Notes: generated by a model from the letters alone, not told the origin. Shown: positions 41,547-51,758, counted from the first letter of the stretch. The stretch is DNA of 64,000 nucleotides from Stentor roeselii (GCA_006503475.1 RSEH01000070.1:62001-126000), one strand, 5' to 3'. Program-made: numbers and translations.

Positions 41547-44500
41547 ATGGAAAAAGCAGATGAGCTGAGTTTAATAGAAATAGATTCAATCCTATCAGAA
41601 GAACTGACACCAAACAGTCTAATCAAGCTCTTTTCCAAGATCAAAACAGTGATCGACAGCGGCAAACTTCAAAGTTCAGTTTATTCCAACAAAGACCTTT
41701 TAAAAGCTCTAAGGTTTTTCCTTTGTGACAAAGAAAGAGAGGTGCGAGTGGTGGCCTTAAGAGCAGTTCGTTATTTATCAGTCTCAGAAGCTGCACTGTT
41801 CGAAATCAAGACAGCAAAGTTGTTGCATTTTATAGTGAGGAGCTTTGAAACTGATGGAAAAAACAACGAAAGAATAGAAGCTTGTAAAATCATTAAAAAC
41901 TGGCTTGAAATGAGTCCATCGTCATTTCCTCAGCCTTTCATGTCTGCCTTGGTCAGTCTTGCAGAGACTGAAAATGAAGACGAGCTGAAGGACTTCGCAG
42001 TTGAAGCCATTCGAATCCTCAGCGTTTCGAATACTTCGCTCGTGGCATGGACAGGAGGTTTTAAAATCCTGATATCATCGATTTTAAACCCGAAAGTAGA
42101 AGAAGCCATCATAAAAAACACTGTTTTAACACTGTTGTACTTGTTAAACTCGAAAGAAACTCGACAATTTCTAAAAAAAGAAAAAGAACTTGCTAGGATT
42201 TTCTCGATTTTCACTGATATCGAGCAAGACTTGAAAGATTCTGAACTTGATGCGATGATCTTGTTGGCTAAAAAGGTTTTGATTATGATGTCTCGCAGTT
42301 GGGTGGGTCTTATCTTTCTAGCCTCTGGGGGACTGAAGCAGATTATTGATAACTTGTGCCTGCCGATTAAGCCGAAGCTTAAAGAAGCGATTTTAGAGGT
42401 TATTGAAGAAATTATTAATATTCGTGTGGACTCTTCACAGAAGTCAAGAGGTTTGCTTAAGAACTATTTGGCGATGTTGTTAAAAGCTTTGATTCATTGC
42501 AATCTTTATACTGCTCTTACAAACCTGGCTATTGAAAAATCGGATCCTAAAGCACAGAGAGCGAGAAAGCTCTTGAAACAAGTTATTACTACTGCAAGTG
42601 ACTTGCTACCTGATGCTCCTCAGTTCTCGCTTATGTTAGACTCGCAGAAATCGGTCATCACTGCGCAGCTTGTGGCGGAAATTGACTCTTCGACTCGTTT
42701 GAAGGGGAGCTCTGGATTGCTGGGAATGTTGAGCAGGTCTTGTGAATTATTAAGCAAAGAACCCAATTCCCATATCGAGTCGCAAAACACAGTCACAATC
42801 GGCATATATAAAAGTTACGGAATCAACAGTGTAGATGACTCTGTTTTTAATAATTTGATCAAAGAGAGCAAGGTGTTAAAAGATGCTAATGCCTGGGACT
42901 GGGACATAATATATCAACTGATGGCTGGACCCATATCAACTCCTCAAAGGTTCATGCAAGCCCATCGTCAGAGGTTTTTAAGATGTCTATTAACCTATTT
43001 CGTACCATCCCGGGCATTGTTCAGTACTTTAAGGTGGCATCCAAATGATTTTTTGAAGGCCCAGGTCGGTATGTTGCTAATCGGCCTTCTTATGACACAG
43101 ACAGAAGGAATTCAACTTCTAACAACAACAATTCATGAAGGTTTCTTTGTGATGCGAAAAAGTTTCATGGGTGAAATTGTTGACGCGATTGATGAAGAAA
43201 TTTCAGTTCTTGAGGGAAACAAGTCAAGTACTTCAAGACTTTTTACTCCAGAAAGAATGAAAGTTTCAATGGTGAGAGAGTATTTGAAGTGGATGGGAAT
43301 GTTGACTTATTATAAGTCCGGTCTGGCACTTTTGACTTCTACTGATTTAGGGAATAAATTGATGAAACTTTCAAAGGTAGAACATCTGTCGACTGTTATT
43401 ATTCCTTACTTGAACTATCAAGAAGGGTTTTCTAAAGATTATCTGTCGTTCGCGTTACAGTCTGATGACTTTTTAGTTAGGAAAAATGCGATGGAACATG
43501 TTCGACTTGTGTTTCGAGCAGGGATTTATGAGTTGAACTGGGCGGTCAGAGAAATTGTGAATCAACTTTACTCACCTGATGAGTCTACGGTTAAGTGCGC
43601 TTTAAGTGTGATTGAGGAGCTCTGCACTAATAATGCCAATCTGAAAGCTTTTATTGAAACTGGACCTCAAACCTTAACAGGTCTGGGCGAAGAAGGTGCA
43701 AAATGTTTAATCTCATTTTTAAGTTCCTCAACAGGTATCGGTTACCTATCCCAGTTAGACTTCATATCAAAAGAGTTACAAAAATGGAAAAAAACTGGTA
43801 ACCTAGACTACGTGATGAAAGTAGAGCAACAAAGCGAGATCGCCTTGACATCCCAAAGACAAGTATACGCTCTCGACATCCACACTCCATTCGCCAACAG
43901 TTACTCTGACCGCGTTGAGCCGATGTGGTTACGAAAGCTTCCATTCACCATCGTCGTATACGTCTCTGGACACAAAAAAACCCTTTCATTAAACACCTGG
44001 ATTGAGATTCTCGACGAAGTCTTCATCGTCAGTCGTATCCCTGATTTAGAAATATTCGAAAACGACACAATTTCCACATGTCTTCAACTAGGCATCTCTA
44101 ACATCGACTCGAAAGGACTGGAAACTCTTGACTCCAACTGGGTCAAATGCCTTCCTCAGGACCGGGAAGCCACTGAGGAGGACCATATGGAAAAATTCGG
44201 AGTAATTTTCAGGTTTTCCCGTAAGTCCAGTCATTTATTCCTCACAGAAGTCGCTTATCGCGTTCAGATCCTGCCGAAAGCAACACCTTCCATAAAGTTC
44301 CCAAAACATCTCTATGGAGAACTGGTCCAGACCAAGGCAGGACTGAAAAAATTGCAAGAGTCGAAACATGTGGAAGAATTAACTGAAATGCTTAAAGGTG
44401 AAGCTTCAGTCATTCAAAAAAGAGTCGCTTTGTGGGCTTTAGGACATGTCGGGACCAGTGACCGTGGAATTGCTTATTTACAGAAACTTGCTGTTGTCGC

Positions 44501-45020
44501 TTCTATTGTTGAAACTGCGGAAAAAAGCCCAGTTCTTAGCCTTCGGGGCACCGCTTTTCAAAGTTTGTGTCTTTTGGCTTCGACTAATGCTGGAAGAAAA
44601 GAATTGCTTAGGTTTGGGTGGGTCTGTTCACAGGCGAACATTGCCATGCCTGCTTCTAGTGAAAGGATCTTTTGGCTTGATAATGATGATAGTTTCGCAA
44701 ATTTTTCGAGTAAATGTCTTAATGCTGAAGAAATCATTGAAAGTATTCCACTTACTCATGATGAACAAGAAGTCTTGTTTAATATTGTTGGACTTGGAAA
44801 TGTTGTCAGGAGAGGAGAAGCTGAAGTTTATTTAAAGGCGAAAAGAGCGGCTATGCCTTCTGCTTTTGTAGGGATTAATTTGTTTCATGCTGTCATGAGC
44901 AACTTGAGCATGTTTACTTTTAAACTTGGGACTAGGAAAATTGTTCATAAGTTGATGGAAAGGATTTATAGTTTGCAGAAATCTGTGCATGAGTTAGATA
45001 ACTTTGCTCATATCACTTAA
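41547..45020 (+). CDS. RICTOR: RICTOR-like TORC2 subunit
   Basis: 1157 aa of HEAT/ARM repeats. RICTOR defines TOR complex 2, controlling AGC kinases and the cortex. Supporting blocks: the N-terminal domain with KEREVRVVALRAVRYLSV (about 70) and LLYLLNSKETRQFL (about 200); the middle block FLRCLLTYFVPSRALFSTL (about 475-520); and the C-terminal block RVALWALGHVGTSDRGIAYL (about 958) followed by LSLRGTAFQSLCLLA. These match Pianissimo/STE16/RICTOR in order and spacing. It is shorter than animal RICTOR (about 1700), lacking the long disordered C-terminal region, as in many protists. Confidence 0.9.
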   Translation: MEKADELSLIEIDSILSEELTPNSLIKLFSKIKTVIDSGKLQSSVYSNKDLLKALRFFLCDKEREVRVVALRAVRYLSVSEAALFEIKTAKLLHFIVRSFETDGKNNERIEACKIIKNWLEMSPSSFPQPFMSALVSLAETENEDELKDFAVEAIRILSVSNTSLVAWTGGFKILISSILNPKVEEAIIKNTVLTLLYLLNSKETRQFLKKEKELARIFSIFTDIEQDLKDSELDAMILLAKKVLIMMSRSWVGLIFLASGGLKQIIDNLCLPIKPKLKEAILEVIEEIINIRVDSSQKSRGLLKNYLAMLLKALIHCNLYTALTNLAIEKSDPKAQRARKLLKQVITTASDLLPDAPQFSLMLDSQKSVITAQLVAEIDSSTRLKGSSGLLGMLSRSCELLSKEPNSHIESQNTVTIGIYKSYGINSVDDSVFNNLIKESKVLKDANAWDWDIIYQLMAGPISTPQRFMQAHRQRFLRCLLTYFVPSRALFSTLRWHPNDFLKAQVGMLLIGLLMTQTEGIQLLTTTIHEGFFVMRKSFMGEIVDAIDEEISVLEGNKSSTSRLFTPERMKVSMVREYLKWMGMLTYYKSGLALLTSTDLGNKLMKLSKVEHLSTVIIPYLNYQEGFSKDYLSFALQSDDFLVRKNAMEHVRLVFRAGIYELNWAVREIVNQLYSPDESTVKCALSVIEELCTNNANLKAFIETGPQTLTGLGEEGAKCLISFLSSSTGIGYLSQLDFISKELQKWKKTGNLDYVMKVEQQSEIALTSQRQVYALDIHTPFANSYSDRVEPMWLRKLPFTIVVYVSGHKKTLSLNTWIEILDEVFIVSRIPDLEIFENDTISTCLQLGISNIDSKGLETLDSNWVKCLPQDREATEEDHMEKFGVIFRFSRKSSHLFLTEVAYRVQILPKATPSIKFPKHLYGELVQTKAGLKKLQESKHVEELTEMLKGEASVIQKRVALWALGHVGTSDRGIAYLQKLAVVASIVETAEKSPVLSLRGTAFQSLCLLASTNAGRKELLRFGWVCSQANIAMPASSERIFWLDNDDSFANFSSKCLNAEEIIESIPLTHDEQEVLFNIVGLGNVVRRGEAEVYLKAKRAAMPSAFVGINLFHAVMSNLSMFTFKLGTRKIVHKLMERIYSLQKSVHELDNFAHIT

Positions 45021-45041
45021 ATAAGTAATGCTATTAAAATA

Positions 45042-46208
45042 CTACTTCTTGCTGTAGAGCTTTAGAAGTTGTGGGTCGATTTTTAACATTTGGTTGAATT
45101 TCGTCTTGTATTTTGAGGTTGGGGCGGGTGGGTAGTCTTCTCTAACAGAATGAGCAGTCAACCTTGCACCTTGATCAACATCTCCAAACTCGGCCTTAAA
45201 CTGTTCATAAGGCGTTAAGCAGACACTTCTCCCTATTCCTCCATTGGTCCTTTCATAATAATCACACAAAAAGTGTTGTTGCGGTCCTAAAACCGATCCA
45301 CTTCTACACAATCGACACCAAGCAATAGCCTCAAGTCCAGTGAATCCAAACTCTTTAATAACAAAGCAGCCTACAAGAGTGGCAGTCCTTCCAAGTCCCG
45401 CCTGACAATGAACAGCGATAACCTCTTCCCTACTAGCGACCTGCAAGAACCTATTGACGACATCATTACTAGGAACAGATCCATCTTCAAAGAACATCTC
45501 ATAATGATTGAGACCATTCTTCTTAAACCTGCTGGCTTCATAAGTTGGATTATTAAGCCGAATAACTGCTTTTACCCCCAAAGACTTGAAAAGTTCAGAA
45601 TATTGCTCAGCGGTCAGTCCTCTTTGGTTATTTCTCGTTATTGGGTTGGAGAATGCCAGGAACTTGTTTGGGACAAGCCAGTTGAACCCGCCGTTGTCAG
45701 GATTTGAGTATTTTTCGTAGTCTTGTAAGTTGAAAGAGTCCAAATCGAACCAATTCAGACTTTTACCTCGGGAAAGAGCCTGAAGACAGTCGAAGATGTG
45801 CAACTCGAATGAACTTCCTTCAGTGCTTGCGTCTCGGAAGAATAGAAATCGCGGCAAACGATCGAATAGCGACCAGGCTTCTTCTGCTGTTCGGTTTAAA
45901 CGGAGAATTTGATAAGCGCATATCAAAAAGGCGGAATTCGCTCGTTTTGAGGGCTGCATGCAGGTGAAGTGAAGGATTGAGTGCTTTTGCAAGGATGGCC
46001 TTTGAAGAAGCTCGTCGAGTAATGAACAGTATTTGAATATCATTGATAGGTCTAAAGGACCGAAGTCTGTGTTGTATGGAAGGTATACTAAGGACTATGG
46101 AGAAATTACCTCGTCAATACAGAAAGCATGAGTTTTCGGTTTGTTAGGAATTTGACGGTCGCAGCACCATAATAGTCTCTTGTTGATTACCTCGACTGTT
46201 TGATTCAT
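45042..46208 (-). CDS. CDC14: CDC14-family dual-specificity phosphatase
   Basis: 383 aa after splicing; ends in TAG. CDC14 reverses CDK phosphorylation at mitotic exit and acts at centrosomes or basal bodies. The catalytic P-loop HCQAGLGRT is at about residues 261-269 (Cys near 262). The following IAWCRLCRSGSVLGPQQHFL is diagnostic of CDC14. The upstream regulatory half is present (KRANSAFLICAYQI, PRFLFFRDAS, FNWLVPNKFLAFSNP). The true start is at 46208; exon 1 has 33 codons (INKRLLWCCDRQIP) and a 15-nt intron (46095-46109) restores YNTDFGPLDLSMIFKYC. Confidence 0.95.
46095..46109 (-). other. 15-nt intron
   Basis: On the minus strand GTAATTTCTCCATAG, phase 0, between GAG and TCC of CDC14. 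It contains the in-frame TAG. This is the only intron here without A at the sixth base from the 3' end. Confidence 0.9.
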
Positions 46209-46540
46209 TTCACAATTATTTAAACAGTAATTAACATATGAAATAAAATTGTAATTATTTTTAATTTTCAGACATGCAACACTACCAGTCTAAAAAAATC
46301 TGAGATATAAGGAGAGATCCTTATTCTAATAAATAGCCATGAAAATTAAATATGGGAAATAATCACATTTCAATTAGTGACTTAATATTCTTACAATAAA
46401 TTTCACTCTGAAAGAAAAAGAATACAAAACCTCTCCTATTAAATAATTCATTCTCTCCTCATCACCTCCAAACTCATAAAAAAATCTAAAAATTCCCAAT
46501 CATCTAAAAATCCTGACAAACTAACAATCTTATAAACAAT
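46209..46540. other. AT-rich intergenic stretch
   Basis: About 330 nt upstream of CDC14. No gene, tRNA or clear repeat seen. Confidence 0.45.
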
Positions 46541-46810
46541 TTAAGTCTTTTTAAACAAAGATCTAATCTCTTCATATTTTCCTTGAATCTCATTATCCAA
46601 AAAGTTCGTTTTAGTCAAAGGAGGCAAAATCTTCGGACGCTTGATCAGAACTTTCTGAGGAGTTTTCCCTGACCTGATCGGCGACTTAGAAACACAAGGC
46701 TGAAGATGTTGAAGATAAGTCGCCTTGAACTGCAGTTTAGGGGACCTGCTTGGTGTGGTATTGCTTAATCGTTTCGAGTTGAATGATCTTGACGAAAGTA
46801 TATCAGTCAT
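46541..46810 (-). CDS. Hypothetical 89-aa basic protein
   Basis: Not recognised. Rich in Ser, Lys, Arg and Pro, with SP/TP sites (TPSRSP, SKSPIRSGKTP) that look like CDK-type phosphorylation sites. The C-terminus is more helical (NEIQGKYEEIRSLFK). It follows the gene at 46842 on the same strand after 31 nt, fitting local spacing. No homologue claimed. Confidence 0.5.
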   Translation of the reverse strand: MTDILSSRSFNSKRLSNTTPSRSPKLQFKATYLQHLQPCVSKSPIRSGKTPQKVLIKRPKILPPLTKTNFLDNEIQGKYEEIRSLFKKT

Positions 46811-46841
46811 TTTTATTGTTAAACATTCATACTAAAAACCC

Positions 46842-47486
46842 TTAACTCTTAGAACTACTTTTTCCACTATCTGAATCTGAACTTTTACTTTTTTCATGTT
46901 TTTCACTTTCTTCACTTTTTTGTGATTTTCGACTTTTCTCACTTTTTCGACTTTTGATAGACTTTCTCGAAACTTTAGACCTTTTAGAACTTGATGATTT
47001 TATAGAAAAGTTGTAATCACTATTTTTTCTTTGTAAGTTGATTGGGTGTTGGGGGTCGTTTTCTGGAAACTGGTTTTTTTCATTCAAATTCACGTCTTCT
47101 GTGCCCAGTTGAATTGTTTTTCCGTCGAAGATGTCGTTGAAAACGTAGCGAATCGGCTCGGTTTTGTAGTTTCCCATCAAGGGACGAGAACGCTCTTGAC
47201 GCTCGAAGACTTGAGGCGTGATCACTGGCGCTGAAGGGAAAACTCTTGATTTTGTTTCTAGGATGATTTTTTTTCTTTCTTTTTTTACTGGAGGTGAGTC
47301 TTCGACTATAAGATTTGGTTTTACTGAAGTCGATGGCTTGTATTTTTTGTCGTAGTTGGAGAAAAATTTTGAGGCTTCTTCTAGAGCTGACTCTTTTTTT
47401 GGAAGGTTGTTCATTAGTTGCTTTAGGAAATTTTGGTAGGCTTGAAGGAGACCTGTGTCTTTTAAGTAGTCTGAATGAAATGACAT
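46842..47486 (-). CDS. Hypothetical protein with Ser/Lys-rich tail
   Basis: Not recognised. 214 aa. Residues 1-50 form a predicted helical domain (LLQAYQNFLKQLMNNLPKK...). The middle is loosely folded, and the last 55 residues are a repetitive SRKS/EKS low-complexity tail resembling RS-type or heavily phosphorylated regions. The start is separated by one nucleotide from the stop codon of the next same-strand gene (47488). Confidence 0.65.
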   Translation of the reverse strand: MSFHSDYLKDTGLLQAYQNFLKQLMNNLPKKESALEEASKFFSNYDKKYKPSTSVKPNLIVEDSPPVKKERKKIILETKSRVFPSAPVITPQVFERQERSRPLMGNYKTEPIRYVFNDIFDGKTIQLGTEDVNLNEKNQFPENDPQHPINLQRKNSDYNFSIKSSSSKRSKVSRKSIKSRKSEKSRKSQKSEESEKHEKSKSSDSDSGKSSSKS

Positions 47487-47487
47487 A

Positions 47488-48774
47488 TTAATGTTTATCT
47501 ACTAATAAAGAAACCCTATAAGCAAGGTAATGATAGAATGCTTGAGGATATTCTTTGATTTTTCCTAAAGCTTCAACTATAATTTTCCAGAGTTCAATCA
47601 TTTCAAAATTATTTGGACTTGTATTCATGAGCTTGTTATTCAAAATATAATTCACAGCCTTGGAACTAACATTAATAATATCTTTTAAACAGTCAATCAA
47701 AATCTCAATACTAACTTGTTTTGGATCACATTCCTGTAAATTTTCAAAAAGATACTGAATGCTATCATTCACCATCTTTTGCTTGTTTGGGTCCTGTTCT
47801 TTTTCGACTTCTTCTGATTTGCTTTCAGATTCATACCGCTCTTGACGATAATTTTGAATTGATTTATTAAGTCTTCCCTGATTATCTCTTAATGCATTCT
47901 GATAAGGATTTGAACTCAATTTATTTAACTTGAAAGGATTGTATGAAATTTCAGGACCTTGTTCAAAAATATTCTCAAAGTCTTGATTTTTTAACCCAAT
48001 TCCTTGTTTTATGATTTTATTATAAAATTCTCTGAATCTGAAGACTTGTTTCGGTGAAAAGTTTTGTCTATAGCGCAAAAGATTGACAATCACTTTATTA
48101 AAATCAATGTTAATCTCTTTTTCAATACAAAATGTTAAAAATTCCAGAAGTTTATTGAAAACAACAATACTTAAAATGTCACTCCAATTAATTTTTTTTT
48201 CAAAGACTATTTGACAGCCTTTTAATAATAAATTCGTCAATCTGAAGTAGTCATCACTTTGAGGACTATATGAAATGGCTTCCAATTCTCTTAAATCTAA
48301 GTAGAATAATGAAGATTCCAAAGAAAGTATTTTTTTAAGAGGATATGCGTGGATCGCGACAGTGATTAATTGATCACTTACAATAAATTTCTTATGATAT
48401 AGGCTAAAAAGAGCTTTGTAGTTTTGGATCAGTTCATTTTTGTAATGTTGAACTTCATCTAGAATCTCAAAAAGGATTTGACTTGAATGATTCATTTCAG
48501 TGATTTTAAGTGCTTGAGATACCTTGTCTCTTTCATTTGTTATTGGTACTGTTTTTAGCAAATACTTTAGAATCTTTAATAGAAAAATTGCCCTGTATGA
48601 TGAGTCGAGATCCCTGTTTTCGCTGAGACTTTTGATGAAATTTGGAGAGATTTTGTTGATTTTCTCGAGACTTCCTATTATGATCCCAAGGCTGATTTCA
48701 TTGTAATCTGAAGTATTTAGTTCAAAGTCAGTCAGGTCTTCATTTAGTAAGAACGTGTCAATGAAATGAAGCAT
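47488..48774 (-). CDS. Hypothetical helical protein, tandem paralogue A
   Basis: Not recognised. 428 aa, predicted mostly alpha-helical. It shares order and motifs with the next gene: a D-Y-x-E-I-x-x-G-I-I-I-G-x-L-x-K-I block near residue 25 and A-Y-P-L-x-x-I near 148. Both also have LxSIVxxxxxxEyLxF near 205 and a C-terminal helical domain after a Gln/Arg/Glu-rich linker. The layout (two helical domains and a charged linker) could suit a HEAT-like scaffold, but no function is supported. Confidence 0.72.
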   Translation of the reverse strand: MLHFIDTFLLNEDLTDFELNTSDYNEISLGIIIGSLEKINKISPNFIKSLSENRDLDSSYRAIFLLKILKYLLKTVPITNERDKVSQALKITEMNHSSQILFEILDEVQHYKNELIQNYKALFSLYHKKFIVSDQLITVAIHAYPLKKILSLESSLFYLDLRELEAISYSPQSDDYFRLTNLLLKGCQIVFEKKINWSDILSIVVFNKLLEFLTFCIEKEINIDFNKVIVNLLRYRQNFSPKQVFRFREFYNKIIKQGIGLKNQDFENIFEQGPEISYNPFKLNKLSSNPYQNALRDNQGRLNKSIQNYRQERYESESKSEEVEKEQDPNKQKMVNDSIQYLFENLQECDPKQVSIEILIDCLKDIINVSSKAVNYILNNKLMNTSPNNFEMIELWKIIVEALGKIKEYPQAFYHYLAYRVSLLVDKH

Positions 48775-48880
48775 TTCAAGTATTATATTTATTAATCACT
48801 AGTTAATTAAATAGAGTTGGCTATTGAAATACTTAATTTTATCTGTTATTACTAATTACTCTATCCATTTAAAGTGTTTT

Positions 48881-50242
48881 CTAGTAATAATTTTGATTTT
48901 TCCTTATATAGCTCAGGTTATATTCAAGATGATCAAGATATTCTCTGTTAAAAATATCGATTTCCCTCAAAGCATTACAAACACTTGACCAAAGAATAAT
49001 ACTTTGAGTGGAATAATGCCTTTCATAATAAGATAATGATTCTAAAAATTCGTAAACAATAAACTGATCTTTTTCTACAAACGGAAACAAAAGATCACGT
49101 AAAACTGAAATATCAATATTTTCTCGAAATTTGTCCCTGATTCCAACAATGACATCTCTCAGTCCATTTTTAATATTTTCTTTTACTTGAAATTCCCTCC
49201 GATCACTAGATCTATAGTGTTGTCTACCCCGACCTCGTCTATTAAAAGAATTTTGTCTATAGTTTCTTTTGTCATTATTTTGATACTGTCTAAACTCATA
49301 CTGTCGTTCTCTTCCTTCACCTATTTCATGTTGAGAGTAGTCAAGTTCCGCTTCATAGCATCCTTCTCTTTGATACCCTTGGTTCCAATCATATTCTTCA
49401 GACTGGTAACTCTTCTGTTCGAAGTTTTTCCTCGGTCTTTCCTCATTTCCTTCATTTCTAAACTGAAACTTAACCGAGTAGTTAATTTCAAGATTTCTCA
49501 GCACTTCTTTAATTTTACTCGACTGGTTCATAGTGAAATGTCTGGAATAGCAGTCTAAAATCTTCTGAACATCAGAATACTCAAAATATTCCTTATTTCT
49601 AACTAAAAAACCTAAATATTCATAAAACTGTCGATAAGCTACAATACTTATAAGTTCCTTAGGTGTTAAGTTCATGTCAGAAATCACTGAAAACGCAGTT
49701 TGAATCAAATTCAGGTTTCGACTTGGTTCATCAAAATTTCCGTTCAAAATATACTCAAGTTCCTGAGGTTCATATATAAAAATATTATTCTTTAATCCCA
49801 TAATTTCAATCAAAGGATAGGCACTGATGATAACCTTTAAAATATTCGTATTTCCCAAGAACTTGTTTACAATTAAATCAAAAGCAGAGCAAAAATTCGA
49901 AGAAATATATTTTAAAAGTTGTCCAAACTCAGAAAAACTTGCTAAAAAATCAGTAGCTTCATCAAATTCATCTATTATAAAATTCTCAACATTTCTTTCC
50001 TTTTCACCAGATAAAGTTACTTTCTTTTCAATAATATTAAAAACTTTTCCAATTAGAATAATTTTAATATCTCTTCCAGCATCTTCATTATTTCTGAGAT
50101 TTCTTAAAAAGTTCTGAGAAAATTCTGTGATTTTGTCAAGATTTCCAATAATTATTCCAAAAGCGATTTCTGAATAGTCAGCATCATCAAGTACGAAGCC
50201 TTCGAATGACTCTTGTGCGATAAAGGAATCAACAAGGCTCAT
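48881..50242 (-). CDS. Hypothetical helical protein with Arg-rich linker, tandem paralogue B
   Basis: Not recognised. 453 aa from the ATG at 50242, chosen because MSLVDSFIAQE aligns with the start of paralogue A; an upstream ATG at 50281 would add 13 residues. N- and C-terminal helical domains match A. The linker (about 265-345) is rich in Arg, Tyr, Gln and Asn with RRGRGR, resembling RGG/RNA-binding regions; A has only a shorter acidic/basic linker there. An RNA-associated role is possible but only inferred. Ends in TAG. Confidence 0.72.
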   Translation of the reverse strand: MSLVDSFIAQESFEGFVLDDADYSEIAFGIIIGNLDKITEFSQNFLRNLRNNEDAGRDIKIILIGKVFNIIEKKVTLSGEKERNVENFIIDEFDEATDFLASFSEFGQLLKYISSNFCSAFDLIVNKFLGNTNILKVIISAYPLIEIMGLKNNIFIYEPQELEYILNGNFDEPSRNLNLIQTAFSVISDMNLTPKELISIVAYRQFYEYLGFLVRNKEYFEYSDVQKILDCYSRHFTMNQSSKIKEVLRNLEINYSVKFQFRNEGNEERPRKNFEQKSYQSEEYDWNQGYQREGCYEAELDYSQHEIGEGRERQYEFRQYQNNDKRNYRQNSFNRRGRGRQHYRSSDRREFQVKENIKNGLRDVIVGIRDKFRENIDISVLRDLLFPFVEKDQFIVYEFLESLSYYERHYSTQSIILWSSVCNALREIDIFNREYLDHLEYNLSYIRKNQNYY

Positions 50243-50300
50243 ATTAAATAATATCCGAACAAAATTTATCCTAATTCTCAAAAGTTCCTATTTTTTTATA

Positions 50301-51527
50301 ATGTCTGAGTACATCGTGAAAGACAACGACTCACTGATCGGAATATCTTTAAAGTGCAATATAAACCTTTACTCCCTTCTCCGAATGAACAGCTTAAGTG
50401 AAGATTCTCTGATTTTTCCCGGAATGAAACTAAAACTCGCGCCATCTGCTGTAGAAGAGAAAAAAAAAGACTACATCTTACAACAAACTGCTACTTTTTG
50501 CACAGTTGAAGGTCAAATCGAAGGAAGTTTGACACTTTTTAAGAACCACCTTAAGTTTCTCCCTTCTTCTTTGAATAACCAGTCAACTTTAAGGTTTTCA
50601 AACGAGTCTTTAAAAGTGAATCCAGAGGACTTTCAAGTGACTTTGAATTATTTAGACATATTTGACGTACAGCTGCTTGATAATCAAGGATATCGTTCAC
50701 GTGAACATGTTTACATCGTGCAGATCCTCATTCGCTCTACAGGCAAAGAGCCTCGAAGTGAAAGAGCCTTAGCCCGAGTGTACTTCAAGGTACTTTCCAT
50801 TCAGGTATCAAGTAAAATCTGCGACGTCAACAAGAAAAACCAAGAAGCTCTTGACAAGTCTCATGAAATAATTGACAAACTAGCAGAACTCATTCTTAAC
50901 ACCCAGGAAGTCTCTGAAAACGCAACAAAAGTCCCTTTTCCTGAGTACCTCGAACACCCTGCAATAGAACAAGAAACACCTTTACAAGTTTCCAACTCGC
51001 AAATACTTGAAATTCATTCTGAAATCTTGAACACTCAAGAAACAAGTCAAATTTATGAACTACTTCCAGATGTGCTTAAGTTCTCATCATGTAAAATCAT
51101 GTATTCTAGTCAACAACATGGATTTTCACTTAGAACTCTTTTCAATCGATGTGAAGAGTCAGGACCTTTCATTATCCTCGTTGTTGATGCAGATCGTTAC
51201 AAGTTTGGAGCTTTTATTCCAATGTCTTTGAAGTGTTGCAACGAGTTTTATGGAGATGGGACTGTTTTTGTGTTTACCTTTAAGGAGAAGGAGAAAATTA
51301 GGGTGTTTCGGTCTAAGTGGACGAGTGAAAAACTGGTATCGACGTATTATGAAGGGATTATTGTTGGAAAAGGGTGAGGAGTATTTAGGAATAACCCGGC
51401 TTTTTGTATTGAGGCGGATTTACTTGCAGGGTTTAGCAAGGAAAGCTTGAGTTTCAGGAATCAGGTTCTGAGTAAAAATGAAAATTTCACTGTTTTGAAC
51501 ATAGAAATTTGGGGATTTTTTAATTAA
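50301..51527 (+). CDS. OXR1/NCOA7-like protein (LysM, GRAM-like, TLDc)
   Basis: 403 aa after splicing. The N-terminal LysM (YIVKDNDSLIGIS...FPGMKLKL, residues 4-48) is followed by a GRAM-like segment (about 58-160) and a C-terminal TLDc domain (about 235-403). This is the animal OXR1/NCOA7 order; TLDc proteins protect against oxidative stress and bind V-ATPase. The TLDc end is only complete when the 15-nt intron at 51374-51388 is removed. This gives GKGNNPAFCIEADLL and the terminal IEIWGFF, both hallmarks of TLDc. Without splicing the frame ends at a TGA inside the intron. The next start codon is 6 nt after its TAA. Confidence 0.94.
51374..51388 (+). other. 15-nt intron
   Basis: GTGAGGAGTATTTAG, phase 2 (GG|G). 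It removes the in-frame TGA and joins G-K-G to N-N-P-A-F-C in the TLDc domain. Confidence 0.92.
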
Positions 51528-51533
51528 TATAAT

Positions 51534-51758
51534 ATGAGTGGAAAAGTTGAAGATGAAGTACAGAAGATGGTTCATAAGGAGATTAAGAAGTAAGAGATAT
51601 GAAGTATTGATAGGATTTGCAATAAAATGTGTAGACTTTTGAATAATAGTGAAAGTTTGAATCATGCTGAAGAGAACTGCTTGGATCGATGTGTGATGAA
51701 GTTTTATCACTCTAGGAATTTGATGAATCGAATGACACAAGAAGGGTTATTAAAATAA
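51534..51758 (+). CDS. Small Tim chaperone (Tim9/Tim10-type)
   Basis: 69 aa after splicing. Small Tims escort hydrophobic precursors across the mitochondrial intermembrane space. The twin CX3C signature is intact: ICNKMC, 15 residues, then CLDRC, the same spacing as Tim9. Exon 1 (51534-51589) encodes MSGKVEDEVQKMVHKEIK plus two bases of an Asn codon; a 15-nt intron at 51590-51604 follows. The frame then runs to TAA at 51756-51758. The four cysteines should form two disulfides. Which small Tim it is cannot be told by eye. Confidence 0.9.
51590..51604 (+). other. 15-nt intron
   Basis: GTAAGAGATATGAAG, phase 2 (AA|T). It ends in AAG rather than TAG. Removal joins the N-terminal helix to the twin-CX3C core. 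Confidence 0.85.

Noticed and set aside
51375-51377. TGA as natural end of the OXR1-like protein
   Set aside because: The TLDc domain would lose its last conserved strand; a 15-nt GT-AG intron removes the TGA and restores NPAFC and EIWGFF.
51420-51740. 106-codon minus-strand frame
   Set aside because: Antisense to the OXR1-like 3' exon and the small Tim gene, both of which have clear domain evidence.
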